A stretch of DNA of 14,845 nt from Clostridium sp. Lineage in GTDB: Bacteria; Bacillota; Clostridia; Clostridiales; Clostridiaceae. This document shows, one piece after another, positions 1-7,726 of this stretch (position 1 is the stretch's first letter; each line of letters begins with the position of its first letter). The notes under the pieces were generated by a model. It ran no database searches and was not told the DNA's origin. It saw only the letters and a list, made by a program, of their open reading frames with translations. The stretch covers positions 1 through 14,845 of the forward strand of contig NZ_JAHAIF010000062.1 of assembly GCF_018372875.1 (NCBI RefSeq), in the 5' to 3' direction. The position numbers and the translations under genes were made by a program.

Positions 1-181
1 AACAGACGTTACAGGATCAATCAAATTACCAGAAGGTATGGAAATGGTTATGCCTGGAGACCACATCGATATGAATGTTGAATTAATAACTCAAGTAGCG
101 ATGGACGAAGGTTTAAGATTCGCTATCAGAGAAGGTGGAAGAACTGTAGGTTCAGGTGTTGTTACTAGCATCATAGAATAA
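1..181 (+). CDS. tuf: Elongation factor Tu, C-terminal end (partial, first copy)
   Basis: The reading frame begins at base 2 and runs 59 codons to a TAA stop at 179-181. It encodes the end of EF-Tu domain 3, with the family-typical stretches [12 protein letters not shown] and [20 protein letters not shown]-Tu is the cytoplasmic GTPase that delivers aminoacyl-tRNA to the ribosomal A site. The 5' part lies outside the window. A second tuf starts at 14749 in the same orientation, so the organism carries two copies flanking this gene block. A hairpin at 208-235 and a promoter at 252 separate this gene from rpmG. Identification is secure from the conserved C-terminus. Confidence 0.97.
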   Translation, partial: TDVTGSIKLPEGMEMVMPGDHIDMNVELITQVAMDEGLRFAIREGGRTVGSGVVTSIIE

Positions 182-207
182 TTGATATAAAATTAGTTTA
201 AAGTATT

Positions 208-236
208 AGGACTGGGTATTAATACCTAGTCCTTTG
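208..236 (+). terminator. Hairpin terminator after the first tuf
   Basis: An 11-bp stem (208-218 with 223-233, one G-U pair) closes a TTAA loop and is followed by only a short T run. It lies 27 bases after the tuf stop and just before the next promoter. It is probably an intrinsic terminator, though the weak T tract suggests incomplete termination. Confidence 0.65.
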
Positions 237-251
237 CAAAGGAACACCATA

Positions 252-280
252 TTGACAGTAGACAACTTTTATGATAATGT
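252..280 (+). promoter_or_regulatory. Sigma-A-type promoter for rpmG-secE-nusG-rplK-rplA
   Basis: There is a perfect -35 TTGACA at 252-257, a 17-base spacer, then TAATGT at 275-280 preceded by TGA at 272-274 (extended -10). An alternative -10, GATAAT at 273-278, would give a 15-base spacer. The expected start near 287 leaves a leader of about 87 bases before rpmG. Confidence 0.7.
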
Positions 281-318
281 GGAAAAGTAACTCATAATTA
301 CAAAATTAATTGAAACAG

Positions 319-337
319 TAAGAGAAATTGTCTCTTA
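319..337 (+). other. Small hairpin in the rpmG leader
   Basis: Bases 319-325 (TAAGAGA) are complementary to 331-337 (TCTCTTA) around a 5-base loop. The hairpin lies in the predicted 5' leader, 23 bases before the GGAGG site. Its role is unknown and it may be incidental. Confidence 0.35.
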
Positions 338-373
338 AAATATAATATATAGGAATAACTGGAGGTGCAGACC

Positions 374-523
374 GTGAGAGTAAAGATAACTTTAGCATGC
401 ACAGAGTGTAAGCAAAGAAACTACAACTCAATGAAGAATAAGAAGAACAACCCAGACAGAATGGAAATGCAAAAGTATTGTAAGTTCTGTAAGAAGCACA
501 CTCTTCATAGAGAAACTAAGTAA
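374..523 (+). CDS. rpmG: 50S ribosomal protein L33, zinc-binding form
   Basis: This 49-residue protein begins [12 protein letters not shown] and ends HRETK, the L33 pattern. L33 is a small protein of the large subunit near the E site. Two CxxC pairs (C9/C12 and C36/C39) mark the zinc-binding 'C+' form, as opposed to the cysteine-free paralogues that some Firmicutes carry for zinc limitation. The start is GTG at 374, with GGAGG at 361-365, 8 bases upstream. No ATG start fits the family length. It is the first gene after the promoter at 252 and lies directly upstream of secE, the common position for L33 in Firmicutes. Confidence 0.96.
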   Translation: MRVKITLACTECKQRNYNSMKNKKNNPDRMEMQKYCKFCKKHTLHRETK

Positions 524-574
524 TTAGCGATTTAAGTAAAGACACATACTTACCAATTTTAAGGATGTGATAAA

Positions 575-802
575 ATGGCTGACAATAGTAAAGCTAAATC
601 CAATGCTGCTAAAAAAGGCGGTATATTTAAGTTTTTTAGAGAGGTTAAGGCAGAAGTTAAAAGAATAACTTGGCCTTCTAAAAATGAAACTAAAAAAGCA
701 TTAATTGCTGTAGCTGTGTTCGTCTTAATCTATGTTGTAATAATAGGCGGATTCGATTATATTTTTCAAAACCTCTTTGAAGTGATTTTGAAACTTAAGT
801 AA
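575..802 (+). CDS. secE: Preprotein translocase subunit SecE
   Basis: The 75-residue single-span SecE is the form usual in Gram-positive bacteria (the E. coli protein has three spans). It has a basic cytoplasmic N-terminus and the conserved amphipathic segment around residues 22-38 (EVKRITWPSKNE). One hydrophobic membrane helix follows at about residues 42-62, then a short tail. SecE clamps SecY in the SecYEG channel of the cytoplasmic membrane. AAGGA lies just upstream of the ATG. The stop is 11 bases before the nusG start, so translation of the two is closely linked, matching the near-universal secE-nusG pairing. Confidence 0.96.
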   Translation: MADNSKAKSNAAKKGGIFKFFREVKAEVKRITWPSKNETKKALIAVAVFVLIYVVIIGGFDYIFQNLFEVILKLK

Positions 803-808
803 GGGAGG
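803..808 (+). promoter_or_regulatory. Ribosome binding site deciding the nusG start
   Basis: GGGAGG directly follows the secE stop and lies 5 bases before GTG 814. The alternative ATG at 835 would be 26 bases away, so GTG 814 is favoured. Confidence 0.7.
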
Positions 809-813
809 TTTAG

Positions 814-1356
814 GTGGATATCACCGGAATAAATATGAGTGAAAGAGCAAGATGGTATGTAGTACATACATACTCAGGATATGAAAACAAAGTAAAAGCT
901 ACTATTGAAAAAACTATTGAAAATAGAAATCTTCAAGAATTATTCGTTGATATACAAGTACCAATGGAAGAAGTTGTTGAAGAAAAAGATGGTAAGCAAA
1001 AAGTAACTTTGAAAAAGAAGTTTCCTGGATATGTGCTAATAAAAATGCTAATGTCAGACGAATCTTGGTATGTAGTAAGAAATACCAGAGGAGTGACAGG
1101 GTTTGTTGGACCTGGATCTAAACCAGTTCCGCTTACTGAAGAAGAAATTGAATCTATGGGAATTGTTGAACTTCCACAGGAGATTGATTTAGAAGTAGGT
1201 GAAGGGGTTAGAGTAATATCAGGACCATTAAGAGATTTCGTTGCACTAGTGCAAGAAATTAATGCTGAAAAGCATAAAATAAAAGCATCAGTAGATATGT
1301 TCGGTAGGGAAACTTTAGCCGAACTAGATTTTAATCAAATCGAGAAGTTAGTTTAA
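814..1356 (+). CDS. nusG: Transcription termination/antitermination factor NusG
   Basis: This 180-residue protein binds RNA polymerase, modulates pausing and termination, and can couple polymerase to the ribosome. An N-terminal NGN domain spans about residues 13-108, with the typical RWYVVHTYSGYE start and the FPGYVLIKM core. A C-terminal KOW domain spans about 127-157 (GVRVISGPLRDF). The chosen start is GTG, well placed behind GGGAGG. Most family members start at the position matching ATG 835 (MSERARWYV), which would give 173 residues, so the first seven residues are less certain. It is followed by a weak AT-rich hairpin and an L1-type RNA element before rplK. Confidence 0.96.
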   Translation: MDITGINMSERARWYVVHTYSGYENKVKATIEKTIENRNLQELFVDIQVPMEEVVEEKDGKQKVTLKKKFPGYVLIKMLMSDESWYVVRNTRGVTGFVGPGSKPVPLTEEEIESMGIVELPQEIDLEVGEGVRVISGPLRDFVALVQEINAEKHKIKASVDMFGRETLAELDFNQIEKLV

Positions 1357-1386
1357 TAGTTATATAAATTATTAACTAATGTTTTT
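1357..1386 (+). terminator. Possible weak attenuator after nusG
   Basis: Bases 1357-1366 can pair with 1370-1378 (about 9 bp with a bulge, nearly all A-T), followed by five Ts at 1382-1386. The stem is very weak. It might allow slight attenuation between nusG and rplK, but may be chance in AT-rich DNA. Confidence 0.25.
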
Positions 1387-1392
1387 AATTAA

Positions 1393-1424
1393 GTGGGAGG
1401 ATTGAAGAAATCCGTAATCACCAC
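1393..1424 (+). promoter_or_regulatory. Candidate L1-binding RNA element before rplK
   Basis: GTGG at 1393-1396 pairs with CCAC at 1421-1424. Inside is an asymmetric loop with GA on the left and GTAATCA (1414-1420) on the right, then a second stem GGATT/AATCC (1399-1403 with 1409-1413) closed by GAAGA. The arrangement resembles the L1-binding part of 23S rRNA, as I recall it from thermophile L1-stalk fragments. It ends 6 bases before the GGAGG of rplK, well placed for L1 to block translation. A similar element recurs before rplA. Confidence 0.7.
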
Positions 1425-1443
1425 AGTATAGGAGGAATAACAA

Positions 1444-1869
1444 ATGGCTAAGAAAGTAACTGGAATGATTAAACTTCAACTTGCAGCAGGTAAGGCTACA
1501 CCAGCACCACCAGTTGGTCCAGCATTAGGTCAACATGGTGTAAACATAATGGGATTCTGTAAGGAGTTTAATGCTAAAACTGCAAATCAAGCTGGATTAA
1601 TAATACCAGTAGTAATCACAGTATACCAAGACAGATCTTTTAGTTTCATATTAAAGACACCTCCAGCTGCAGTTCTAATTAAGAAAGAATTAGGATTAGA
1701 AAGCGGTTCAGGTGTACCAAACAGAACTAAGATTGGTAAGTTAACAAAGGAACAAGTAAGAAAGATTGCTGAATTAAAAATGCCAGACTTAAATGCTGCT
1801 ACAATCGAAGCTGCTATGAGCATGATCGAAGGTACTGCAAGAAGTATGGGTGTAACTATCGAAGAGTAA
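1444..1869 (+). CDS. rplK: 50S ribosomal protein L11
   Basis: The 141-residue L11 binds the 23S rRNA GTPase-associated region at the base of the L7/L12 stalk. It is also needed for RelA-type sensing of uncharged tRNA. The N-terminal domain holds the proline-rich stretch at residues 20-26 (PAPPVGP), where thiopeptide antibiotics such as thiostrepton contact the protein. The C-terminal RNA-binding domain occupies about residues 70-141, with the conserved SGSGVPN segment. The ATG lies 8 bases after GGAGG. Length is normal. Translation is probably controlled by L1 through the element ending at 1424. Confidence 0.98.
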   Translation: MAKKVTGMIKLQLAAGKATPAPPVGPALGQHGVNIMGFCKEFNAKTANQAGLIIPVVITVYQDRSFSFILKTPPAAVLIKKELGLESGSGVPNRTKIGKLTKEQVRKIAELKMPDLNAATIEAAMSMIEGTARSMGVTIEE

Positions 1870-1880
1870 TTCATAAATTC

Positions 1881-1907
1881 GTGGGAGGTCTAGGCCGTTA
1901 TTACCAC
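1881..1907 (+). promoter_or_regulatory. Candidate L1-binding RNA element before rplA
   Basis: GTGG at 1881-1884 pairs with CCAC at 1904-1907, again enclosing an asymmetric loop with GA on the left and GTTATTA (1897-1903) on the right. The inner stem is short, GGT with GCC around CTAG. Loop and outer stem match the element before rplK, while the inner stem differs in sequence but keeps its pairing. It ends 3 bases before the rplA ribosome binding site, consistent with direct autogenous repression of L1. Confidence 0.7.
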
Positions 1908-1921
1908 AAAGGAGGCTTATT

Positions 1922-2611
1922 ATGGGAAAGAAATATGTTGAAAGTGCAAAGTTAATAGATAAGAATACTTTATACAATCCAGCAGAAGCTTTAGAGCTAG
2001 CTGTAAAAACTGCAAAAGCTAATTTCGATGAAACTATCGAATTACATGTAAGACTTGGGGTAGATCCAAGACATGCAGATCAACAAGTTAGAGGAGCAGT
2101 TGTATTACCAAACGGAACTGGTAAGACTGTAAGAGTATTAGTGTTTGCTAAAGGAGATAAGGCTAAGGAAGCAGAAGCGGCAGGAGCAGAATTTGTCGGA
2201 GCTGAAGAATTAGTTCAAAAGATCCAATCAGAAAACTGGTTCGACTACGATGTAGTTGTAGCAACTCCAGATATGATGGGTGTTGTTGGTAGAATAGGTA
2301 GAATACTTGGACCTAAGGGATTAATGCCAAACCCTAAGTCAGGAACTGTAACATTTGATGTTGCTAAGGCAATTGCTGACATTAAGGCTGGTAAGGTTGA
2401 ATATAGAGTTGATAAGACTGCTATAGTTCACTGCCCAATTGGTAAGAAGTCATTCGGTGCTGAAAAGTTAAAGGAAAACTTCCACGCATTAATGGAAGCT
2501 TTAATTAAGGCTAAGCCAGCAGCAGCTAAGGGACAATATGTTAAATCAGTAACTGTTTCAAGCACAATGGGACCAGGAGCTAAGATCAATCCAGTAAAAG
2601 TTTTAGAATAG
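1922..2611 (+). CDS. rplA: 50S ribosomal protein L1
   Basis: The 229-residue L1 forms the mobile stalk by the ribosomal E site and helps release deacylated tRNA. The family signature [18 protein letters not shown] is visible, with [10 protein letters not shown] at residues 130-139. Two-domain architecture and length are normal. The start is ATG, with GGAGG at 1911-1915. L1 is also the classical repressor of the L11-L1 operon in bacteria, and the element upstream looks like its own target. The stop at 2609-2611 is only 3 bases before the -35 of the next promoter. Confidence 0.98.
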   Translation: MGKKYVESAKLIDKNTLYNPAEALELAVKTAKANFDETIELHVRLGVDPRHADQQVRGAVVLPNGTGKTVRVLVFAKGDKAKEAEAAGAEFVGAEELVQKIQSENWFDYDVVVATPDMMGVVGRIGRILGPKGLMPNPKSGTVTFDVAKAIADIKAGKVEYRVDKTAIVHCPIGKKSFGAEKLKENFHALMEALIKAKPAAAKGQYVKSVTVSSTMGPGAKINPVKVLE

Positions 2612-2613
2612 TA

Positions 2614-2642
2614 TTGACTTGAACTGAATTAGATGTTATAAT
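2614..2642 (+). promoter_or_regulatory. Sigma-A-type promoter for rplJ-rplL
   Basis: TTGACT at 2614-2619, a 17-base spacer and a perfect TATAAT at 2637-2642 preceded by TGT (extended -10). It begins 3 bases after the rplA stop and should start transcription near 2649, just ahead of the L10 leader. Confidence 0.85.
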
Positions 2643-2648
2643 CGGTTG

Positions 2649-2824
2649 TGTTGTTGAAAAAGATAATATTATTTCCGTAGACAGTAGGTGCTATTGCATA
2701 ACGTATAACAACCTACCGAGGTACCAATAAAGTTAGTTATGTTTACTTTAGGTCTTCCTTGTCTACGGGAAGACCTTTATTAATATTAAGCAGTTATAAA
2801 CTGTGAGGAGGTGGACACACAGTA
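2649..2824 (+). ncRNA. L10-type leader RNA of rplJ-rplL
   Basis: This 176-base leader carries features known for ribosomal protein L10 leaders. An outer helix pairs 2675-2683 with 2760-2768 (9 perfect bp, extendable to 12 as 2672-2683 with 2760-2771). It encloses a second helix, GTAGGT 2684-2689 with ACCTAC 2711-2716. The 3' arm of the outer helix overlaps the terminator hairpin at 2750-2776, so the two cannot form fully together. In Bacillus subtilis the L10(L12)4 complex binds such a leader and favours termination. The same mechanism is inferred here from position and pairing. Confidence 0.85.
2750..2781 (+). terminator. Attenuator terminator in the rplJ leader
   Basis: AGGTCTTCC (2750-2758) pairs perfectly with GGAAGACCT (2768-2776) around a 9-base loop, followed by a modest T-rich tail. 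The loop and the start of the 3' arm are the same bases used by the competing helix with 2672-2683, the arrangement of a regulated terminator. Confidence 0.8.
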
Positions 2825-3328
2825 ATGAACAAGAACAGACAAATGAAAGAAGCAAAGGTTGCTGAAATCAAAGAAAAGTTAGAAAAGTCACAATCTGTAA
2901 TTCTTGCAAGCTATCAAGGTCTTACTGTTGAAGAAGATACTCAATTAAGAAAGAACTTAAGAGAAGCTGGTGTTGAATATAAGGTATACAAGAATACTTT
3001 AGTAACATTAGCTGCTAAGGAATTAGGATTAGAAGCTATTTCTGAATATTTAGAAGGACCAGTTTCTATAGCATTCGGATATGAAGATGCTACTGCTCCT
3101 GCAAGAATCTTAAATGATTTTGCTAAGGATCATAAGAAACTTGAGTTAAAAGCAGGTATTGTTGAAGGACAAATCTTTGATAAAGAAAAGGTTTCTCAAC
3201 TTGCTACAATACCATCAAAAGAAGTTCTTATTGCGAAACTTCTTGGAAGTATCAAGGCTCCTTTATCAAACCTTGCATACTTATTAAGTGCAATTAAAGA
3301 TCAAAAAGAAGCTGAATCAGCTGAATAA
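2825..3328 (+). CDS. rplJ: 50S ribosomal protein L10
   Basis: The 167-residue L10 anchors L7/L12 dimers to the 50S stalk base. The N-terminal domain begins [19 protein letters not shown] and includes the conserved [18 protein letters not shown] region. The C-terminal helix, which carries L12 dimers, ends the protein ([16 protein letters not shown]). The nearest GGAGG (2807-2811) lies 13 bases before the ATG, longer than for its neighbours. The GTG inside that site reaches a stop after four codons, so ATG 2825 stands. A small hairpin, 2791-2803, lies just before the site. Expression is probably set by the upstream attenuator. Confidence 0.98.
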   Translation: MNKNRQMKEAKVAEIKEKLEKSQSVILASYQGLTVEEDTQLRKNLREAGVEYKVYKNTLVTLAAKELGLEAISEYLEGPVSIAFGYEDATAPARILNDFAKDHKKLELKAGIVEGQIFDKEKVSQLATIPSKEVLIAKLLGSIKAPLSNLAYLLSAIKDQKEAESAE

Positions 3329-3355
3329 TAACAAAACAATGTGTTAAGTAATTTT

Positions 3356-3360
3356 GGAGG
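3356..3360 (+). promoter_or_regulatory. Ribosome binding site deciding the rplL start
   Basis: GGAGG lies 10 bases before ATG 3371. The longer frame from ATG 3341 would contain this site inside its coding sequence, so 3371 is the real start. Confidence 0.9.
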
Positions 3361-3370
3361 TGCAATTAAA

Positions 3371-3736
3371 ATGACAAGAGAAGATATCATTCAAGCTATA
3401 AAAGAAATGAGCGTTTTAGAATTAAATGAATTAGTAAAAGCTTGCGAAGAAGAATTCGGAGTAAGCGCTGCTGCTCCAGTAGCAGTAGCAGGTGCAGCAG
3501 TTGCAGGTGGAGCTGCTGAAGAAAAGACTGAATTTGATGTAGTATTAGCAAATGCTGGATCTCAAAAGATTAAAGTAATCAAAGTTGTAAGAGAACTTAC
3601 TGGATTAGGATTAAAGGAAGCTAAGGAAATAGTTGACGGAGCTCCTAAAACATTAAAAGAAGCAGTTTCTAAGGAAGAAGCTGAAGACATCAAGGCTAAA
3701 TTAGCTGAAGTTGGTGCAGAAGTAGAAGTTAAGTAA
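3371..3736 (+). CDS. rplL: 50S ribosomal protein L7/L12
   Basis: The 121-residue L7/L12 forms the flexible dimers of the stalk that recruit and activate EF-Tu, EF-G and other translational GTPases. Domains are clear: an N-terminal dimerisation helix pair (about 1-31), an Ala/Gly/Val-rich hinge (about 32-51) and a globular C-terminal domain (about 52-121) with the conserved [20 protein letters not shown]. The start is chosen at ATG 3371, which gives the family length. An in-frame ATG at 3341 adds ten residues not found in the family. It is followed by a strong terminator, which would separate abundant L12 synthesis from rpoB. Confidence 0.98.
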   Translation: MTREDIIQAIKEMSVLELNELVKACEEEFGVSAAAPVAVAGAAVAGGAAEEKTEFDVVLANAGSQKIKVIKVVRELTGLGLKEAKEIVDGAPKTLKEAVSKEEAEDIKAKLAEVGAEVEVK

Positions 3737-3752
3737 TTTAACTTAAAATATG

Positions 3753-3780
3753 AAAAGGTGCTGTATAGCACCTTTTTTAT
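3753..3780 (+). terminator. Strong intrinsic terminator after rplL
   Basis: A 10-bp stem (3753-3762 with 3767-3776) closes a GTAT loop and runs into six Ts (3773-3778). It lies 16 bases after the rplL stop and upstream of the rpoB promoter. It should reduce read-through from the very active rplJL unit into rpoB. Confidence 0.9.
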
Positions 3781-3807
3781 TGTCTAATAGTACGGAATAA
3801 AAAAATA

Positions 3808-3836
3808 TTGACATTAATTTGGGAATATGATACTAT
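3808..3836 (+). promoter_or_regulatory. Sigma-A-type promoter for rpoB-rpoC
   Basis: A perfect TTGACA at 3808-3813, a 17-base spacer, then TACTAT at 3831-3836 preceded by TGA (extended -10). It lies between the rplL terminator and the structured rpoB leader. The start is expected near 3843, leaving about 158 bases of leader. Confidence 0.75.
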
Positions 3837-3875
3837 CATTAAATGTACTGTTCAATATGGATAAGTATATAAAAA

Positions 3876-3884
3876 TGGTAAAAT
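3876..3884 (+). promoter_or_regulatory. Possible second extended -10 in the rpoB leader
   Basis: TGG followed by TAAAAT at 3879-3884 looks like an extended -10 element. No good -35 lies 16-18 bases upstream (TATGGA at 3856-3861). It would give a shorter leader that still includes the hairpin at 3932-3969. Weak evidence. Confidence 0.3.
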
Positions 3885-3912
3885 GTGTATAGGTGCATAG
3901 AAATGTGGCTAT

Positions 3913-3979
3913 ACTAAAAAGATGATGTTCTCCGAAAGCATAAAGTCCTTAGGGAAGCTATGCTTTTGGTTATTTTAGT
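3913..3979 (+). promoter_or_regulatory. Structured rpoB leader RNA (possible attenuator)
   Basis: An 11-bp stem (3932-3942 with 3959-3969, one G-U pair) encloses a smaller TCC/GGA hairpin and is followed by a T-rich stretch at 3970-3976. An outer helix pairs 3913-3919 (ACTAAAA) with 3973-3979 (TTTTAGT). The T-rich tail that would help termination is therefore also part of the outer helix. The structure ends shortly before the rpoB ribosome binding site. Regulation of rpoB by attenuation or translation control is an inference. Confidence 0.55.
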
Positions 3980-4000
3980 TTATACAAGGGGTGAAGATTC

Positions 4001-7000
4001 ATGGTACATCCTGTCCAAGTTGGGAAAAGAACAAGAATGAGTTTTGGTAAGGTTAAAGACGTAACCGAAATGCCAAATCTAATTGAAGTACAATTAGATT
4101 CGTATCAGTGGTTTTTAAGAGAAGGACTTCATGAAGTTTTTGATGATGTCAATCCAATAAGCAACTTTACTGGTAATCTAGTACTTGAATTCGTAGACTA
4201 TAAGCTTGATATGGATAATATTAAGTATTCAGTGGAAGAGTGTAAGGAAAGAGACGCTACTTATGCTGCACCACTAAAGGTTTCTGTAAGATTACAGAAC
4301 AATGAAACAGGAGAAATAAAAGAACAAGAAGTCTTTATGGGGGATTTCCCATTAATGACTGAACAAGGAACTTTTATTATTAATGGTGCTGAAAGGGTAA
4401 TAGTCAGCCAATTAGTAAGATCTCCAGGTGTATATTACAGTTATAGTAGAGATAAGAGTGGTAAAAAGCTATTTTCTTCTACAGTAATTCCAAACAGAGG
4501 AGCTTGGTTAGAATATGAAACTGACTCTAATGATGTAATATATGTAAGAATTGATAAGACTAGAAAGCTACCAATCACTATTTTAGGAAGAGCAATGGGA
4601 TTTGGAAGTGATCAAGAATTATTAGATTACTTTGGAGAAGAAGAAAGATTCAAAGCAACAATAGAAAAAGATAATACTAAAACAAAGGAAGAAGCACTAT
4701 TAGAAATCTATAAGAGATTAAGACCAGGTGAACCACCTACAGTAGATAGTGCAGTATCTTTAATTGATTCTTTATTCTTTGATGCAAAAAGATATGATTT
4801 ATCTAGAGTAGGTAGATACAAGTTCAATAAGAAACTTGCATTAAACTTAAGAATTGCAAATCAAATAGCTGCTAATGACATTATTAATCCATCAACTGGA
4901 GAAATAATGGTTGAAAGTGGCCAAAAAATTAGTAGAATAGTTGCTGAAGAAATTAGAAATGTAGGAATAAATTCAGTTGATGTTTTAGTAGAAGACAGAG
5001 TTATAAGAGTAATCGGTAATAACTTTGTTGATATAACTAAGCATGTTGATTTTGATGTAACAGACTTAAATATTAAAGAATATGTACATTACCCTACATT
5101 AAGAGAAATCTTAGATAATTATTCTGATGAAGATTCAATAAAAGAAGAAATCAAGAAAAATATCAATAAATTAATTCCTAAGCATATTATAAGAGATGAT
5201 ATTTTTGCGACTATTAGTTACGAAATTGGTTTAGCTTATAATATAGGATATGTTGACGATATTGATCATCTTGGAAATAGAAGAATTAGATCAGTTGGTG
5301 AATTACTACAAAACCAATTCAGAATTGGTTTATCAAGAATGGAAAGAGTAGTTAAGGAAAGAATGACTATTCAAGATCAAGAAGCAATTACTCCTCAAAT
5401 GTTAATAAACATTAGGCCAGTAGCTGCTGCTATTAAAGAATTCTTTGGTAGTTCGCAATTATCACAATTCATGGATCAAATTAACCCACTTTCAGAATTA
5501 ACTCACAAGAGAAGATTATCTGCTCTAGGACCAGGTGGTTTATCTAGAGAAAGAGCTGGTTTCGAAGTAAGAGACGTTCACCATTCTCACTATGGAAGAA
5601 TGTGTCCTATTGAGACTCCTGAAGGACCTAATATAGGTCTTATCAACTCATTAGCAACATTTGCAAGAGTTAATGAATATGGATTTATAGAAACACCATA
5701 TAGAATTATAGATAAAGAAACTAATACAATTACAAATGAAATAAGATATTTTACAGCAGATGAGGAAGACCAATATTTAGTTGCACAAGCTAAAGAACCG
5801 ATTGACGAAAATGGTCACTTTGTTGATAAAAAGGTAACAGTAAGAAATAAGGAAGATGTATTTGTTGTACCGGCAGAAGATGTAGATTTAATAGACGTAT
5901 CGCCTAGACAAATAGTATCAGTTGCTACTGCGATGATACCTTTCCTTGAAAATGATGATGCCTCAAGAGCACTGATGGGATCAAACATGCAACGTCAAGC
6001 TGTTCCATTATTAAAGACTCAAGCTCCTATCGTTGGTACAGGAATAGAATACAAAGCTGCAGTAGACTCAGGAGTACTTCCTAAGGCTAAAAATGCTGGT
6101 GTTGTAACTTATGTAAGTGCTAATGAAGTGAGAATTAAAAGAGATATTGATGGCGGAATTGATACTTATAAATTACTTAAATTTAAGAGAAGTAACCAAG
6201 GTATGTGTATAAATCAGCGTCCAATAGTTGATAAAGGTGAAATAGTATTTAAGAATCAAGTATTAGCTGATGGTCCATCAACAGATCTAGGAGAAATATC
6301 ATTAGGTAAAAATATCAGAATGGGATTCATCACGTGGGAAGGATATAACTACGAAGATGCTATGCTTATTTCTGAAGAGTTAGTTAGAGAAGATGTATTT
6401 ACATCTATTCATATAGAAGAATATGAATGTGAAGCTAGAGACACTAAATTAGGACCAGAAGAAATCACTAGAGATATTCCTAATGTAAGTGAAGATGCAC
6501 TTAAGGATATCGATGAAAGAGGAATAATAAGAATAGGTGCTGAAGTAAGATCTGGAGATATTCTTGTTGGTAAGGTTACTCCAAAGGGTGAAACTGAATT
6601 AACAGCTGAAGAAAGACTGTTGAGAGCAATATTCGGTGAAAAGGCAAGAGAAGTAAGAGATACTTCTTTAAGAGCGCCTCATGGTGAAGCTGGTATAATT
6701 GTAGATGTTAAAGTGTTTACAAGAGAAAATGGAGATGAATTAAATCCAGGCGTAAATGAGCTTGTAAGAGCTTATATTGCGCAAAAGAGAAAGATATCTG
6801 TAGGGGATAAGATGGCTGGACGTCATGGTAACAAGGGGGTTATTTCAAGAGTACTTCCTGAAGAAGATATGCCATTCTTACCAGATGGTAGACCACTACA
6901 AATATGTTTAAATCCTTTAGGGGTTCCTTCGCGTATGAACATCGGTCAGGTACTTGAAGTTCATTTAGGATGGGCTGCTAGCCAATTAGGATGGCATATA

Positions 7001-7705
7001 GCTACTCCAGTATTTGATGGAGCAACTGAAGAAGATATAGAAGAATGTCTTGAAAAAGCAGGTTATAATGCTAATGGTAAAACTGTTTTATATGATGGTA
7101 GAACAGGAGAACCATTTGATAATGAAGTTACAGTTGGTATAATGTATATCTTAAAGCTAGCTCACTTAGTTGACGATAAGATTCATGCTAGATCAACTGG
7201 ACCGTACTCACTAGTTACACAACAACCACTTGGAGGTAAAGCTCAATTTGGTGGTCAAAGATTTGGTGAAATGGAAGTTTGGGCATTAGAAGCATATGGT
7301 GCTGCGCATACATTACAAGAAATATTAACTGTTAAGTCAGATGATGTTGTAGGTAGAGTTAAGACATATGAAGCAATAGTTAAGGGTGAAAATATCCCTG
7401 AACCAGGTGTTCCAGAATCATTTAAGGTTCTTATTAAAGAACTTCAAGCTCTTTGCTTAGACATTAAAGTTTTAAATGAAGAAAATCAAGAAGTTCAATT
7501 AAAAGAATTTGCAGATGAGGATATGGAAAACTTAGAGGTAAATATAGAAGGAACAGAAGAATTTACTTCTGAACCAGAAGCAGAAATTGATGATAGCTAT
7601 ACAGTAGAAGAAGTAGAACCAGAACAAGAAGAAGATTTTGAAAGTTTTCAAATCGAGGGACTACAAGAAGATTTAGTACTAGATGATTTTAATGACGAAC
7701 ACTAA
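4001..7705 (+). CDS. rpoB: DNA-directed RNA polymerase subunit beta
   Basis: This 1234-residue beta subunit forms one pincer of RNA polymerase and part of the active site. The rifampicin region is clear ([19 protein letters not shown], then [13 protein letters not shown]). D492, H502 and S507, equivalent to E. coli D516, H526 and S531, are all wild type. Active-site elements are present: NYEDAM (E785, D786) and [12 protein letters not shown] (K937, K945). The ATG is preceded by AAGGGGTG. The last 66 residues (1169-1234) form an acidic tail with 29 Asp/Glu and no Lys/Arg. The gene has its own promoter and leader and ends 21 bases before rpoC. Confidence 0.99.
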   Translation: MVHPVQVGKRTRMSFGKVKDVTEMPNLIEVQLDSYQWFLREGLHEVFDDVNPISNFTGNLVLEFVDYKLDMDNIKYSVEECKERDATYAAPLKVSVRLQNNETGEIKEQEVFMGDFPLMTEQGTFIINGAERVIVSQLVRSPGVYYSYSRDKSGKKLFSSTVIPNRGAWLEYETDSNDVIYVRIDKTRKLPITILGRAMGFGSDQELLDYFGEEERFKATIEKDNTKTKEEALLEIYKRLRPGEPPTVDSAVSLIDSLFFDAKRYDLSRVGRYKFNKKLALNLRIANQIAANDIINPSTGEIMVESGQKISRIVAEEIRNVGINSVDVLVEDRVIRVIGNNFVDITKHVDFDVTDLNIKEYVHYPTLREILDNYSDEDSIKEEIKKNINKLIPKHIIRDDIFATISYEIGLAYNIGYVDDIDHLGNRRIRSVGELLQNQFRIGLSRMERVVKERMTIQDQEAITPQMLINIRPVAAAIKEFFGSSQLSQFMDQINPLSELTHKRRLSALGPGGLSRERAGFEVRDVHHSHYGRMCPIETPEGPNIGLINSLATFARVNEYGFIETPYRIIDKETNTITNEIRYFTADEEDQYLVAQAKEPIDENGHFVDKKVTVRNKEDVFVVPAEDVDLIDVSPRQIVSVATAMIPFLENDDASRALMGSNMQRQAVPLLKTQAPIVGTGIEYKAAVDSGVLPKAKNAGVVTYVSANEVRIKRDIDGGIDTYKLLKFKRSNQGMCINQRPIVDKGEIVFKNQVLADGPSTDLGEISLGKNIRMGFITWEGYNYEDAMLISEELVREDVFTSIHIEEYECEARDTKLGPEEITRDIPNVSEDALKDIDERGIIRIGAEVRSGDILVGKVTPKGETELTAEERLLRAIFGEKAREVRDTSLRAPHGEAGIIVDVKVFTRENGDELNPGVNELVRAYIAQKRKISVGDKMAGRHGNKGVISRVLPEEDMPFLPDGRPLQICLNPLGVPSRMNIGQVLEVHLGWAASQLGWHIATPVFDGATEEDIEECLEKAGYNANGKTVLYDGRTGEPFDNEVTVGIMYILKLAHLVDDKIHARSTGPYSLVTQQPLGGKAQFGGQRFGEMEVWALEAYGAAHTLQEILTVKSDDVVGRVKTYEAIVKGENIPEPGVPESFKVLIKELQALCLDIKVLNEENQEVQLKEFADEDMENLEVNIEGTEEFTSEPEAEIDDSYTVEEVEPEQEEDFESFQIEGLQEDLVLDDFNDEH

Positions 7706-7712
7706 TTTTGAA

Positions 7713-7718
7713 GGGAGG
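7713..7718 (+). promoter_or_regulatory. Ribosome binding site supporting the TTG start of rpoC
   Basis: GGGAGG lies 8 bases before TTG 7727. The conserved N-terminus [13 protein letters not shown] begins exactly at that codon. Confidence 0.8.
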
Positions 7719-7726
7719 ATATACCC

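Noticed and set aside
310..346. Second promoter in the rpmG leader (TTGAAA at 310, TATAAT at 341)
   Set aside because: The spacing is 25 bases, or 20 to the alternative TAAAAT at 336, too long for a normal promoter, and the region is AT-rich.
524..574. tRNA gene between rpmG and secE
   Set aside because: Some Firmicutes have a tRNA here, but the gap is 51 bases with no cloverleaf pairing or CCA end.
1587..1874. Antisense open frame across rplK
   Set aside because: It lies fully opposite a secure gene, has no ribosome binding site or family resemblance, and mirrors the codon pattern of rplK. The other minus-strand frames (1789-1977, 3562-3771, 7841-8035, 9601-9930, 10262-10507, 10822-11262) are rejected for the same reason.
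3341..3370. Longer rplL from ATG 3341
   Set aside because: It would place the GGAGG at 3356-3360 inside the coding sequence and add ten residues not found in L7/L12.
5466..5522. Rifampicin or streptomycin resistance alleles in rpoB and rpsL
   Set aside because: The key rpoB residues D492, H502 and S507 and rpsL K43 and K88 are all wild type.
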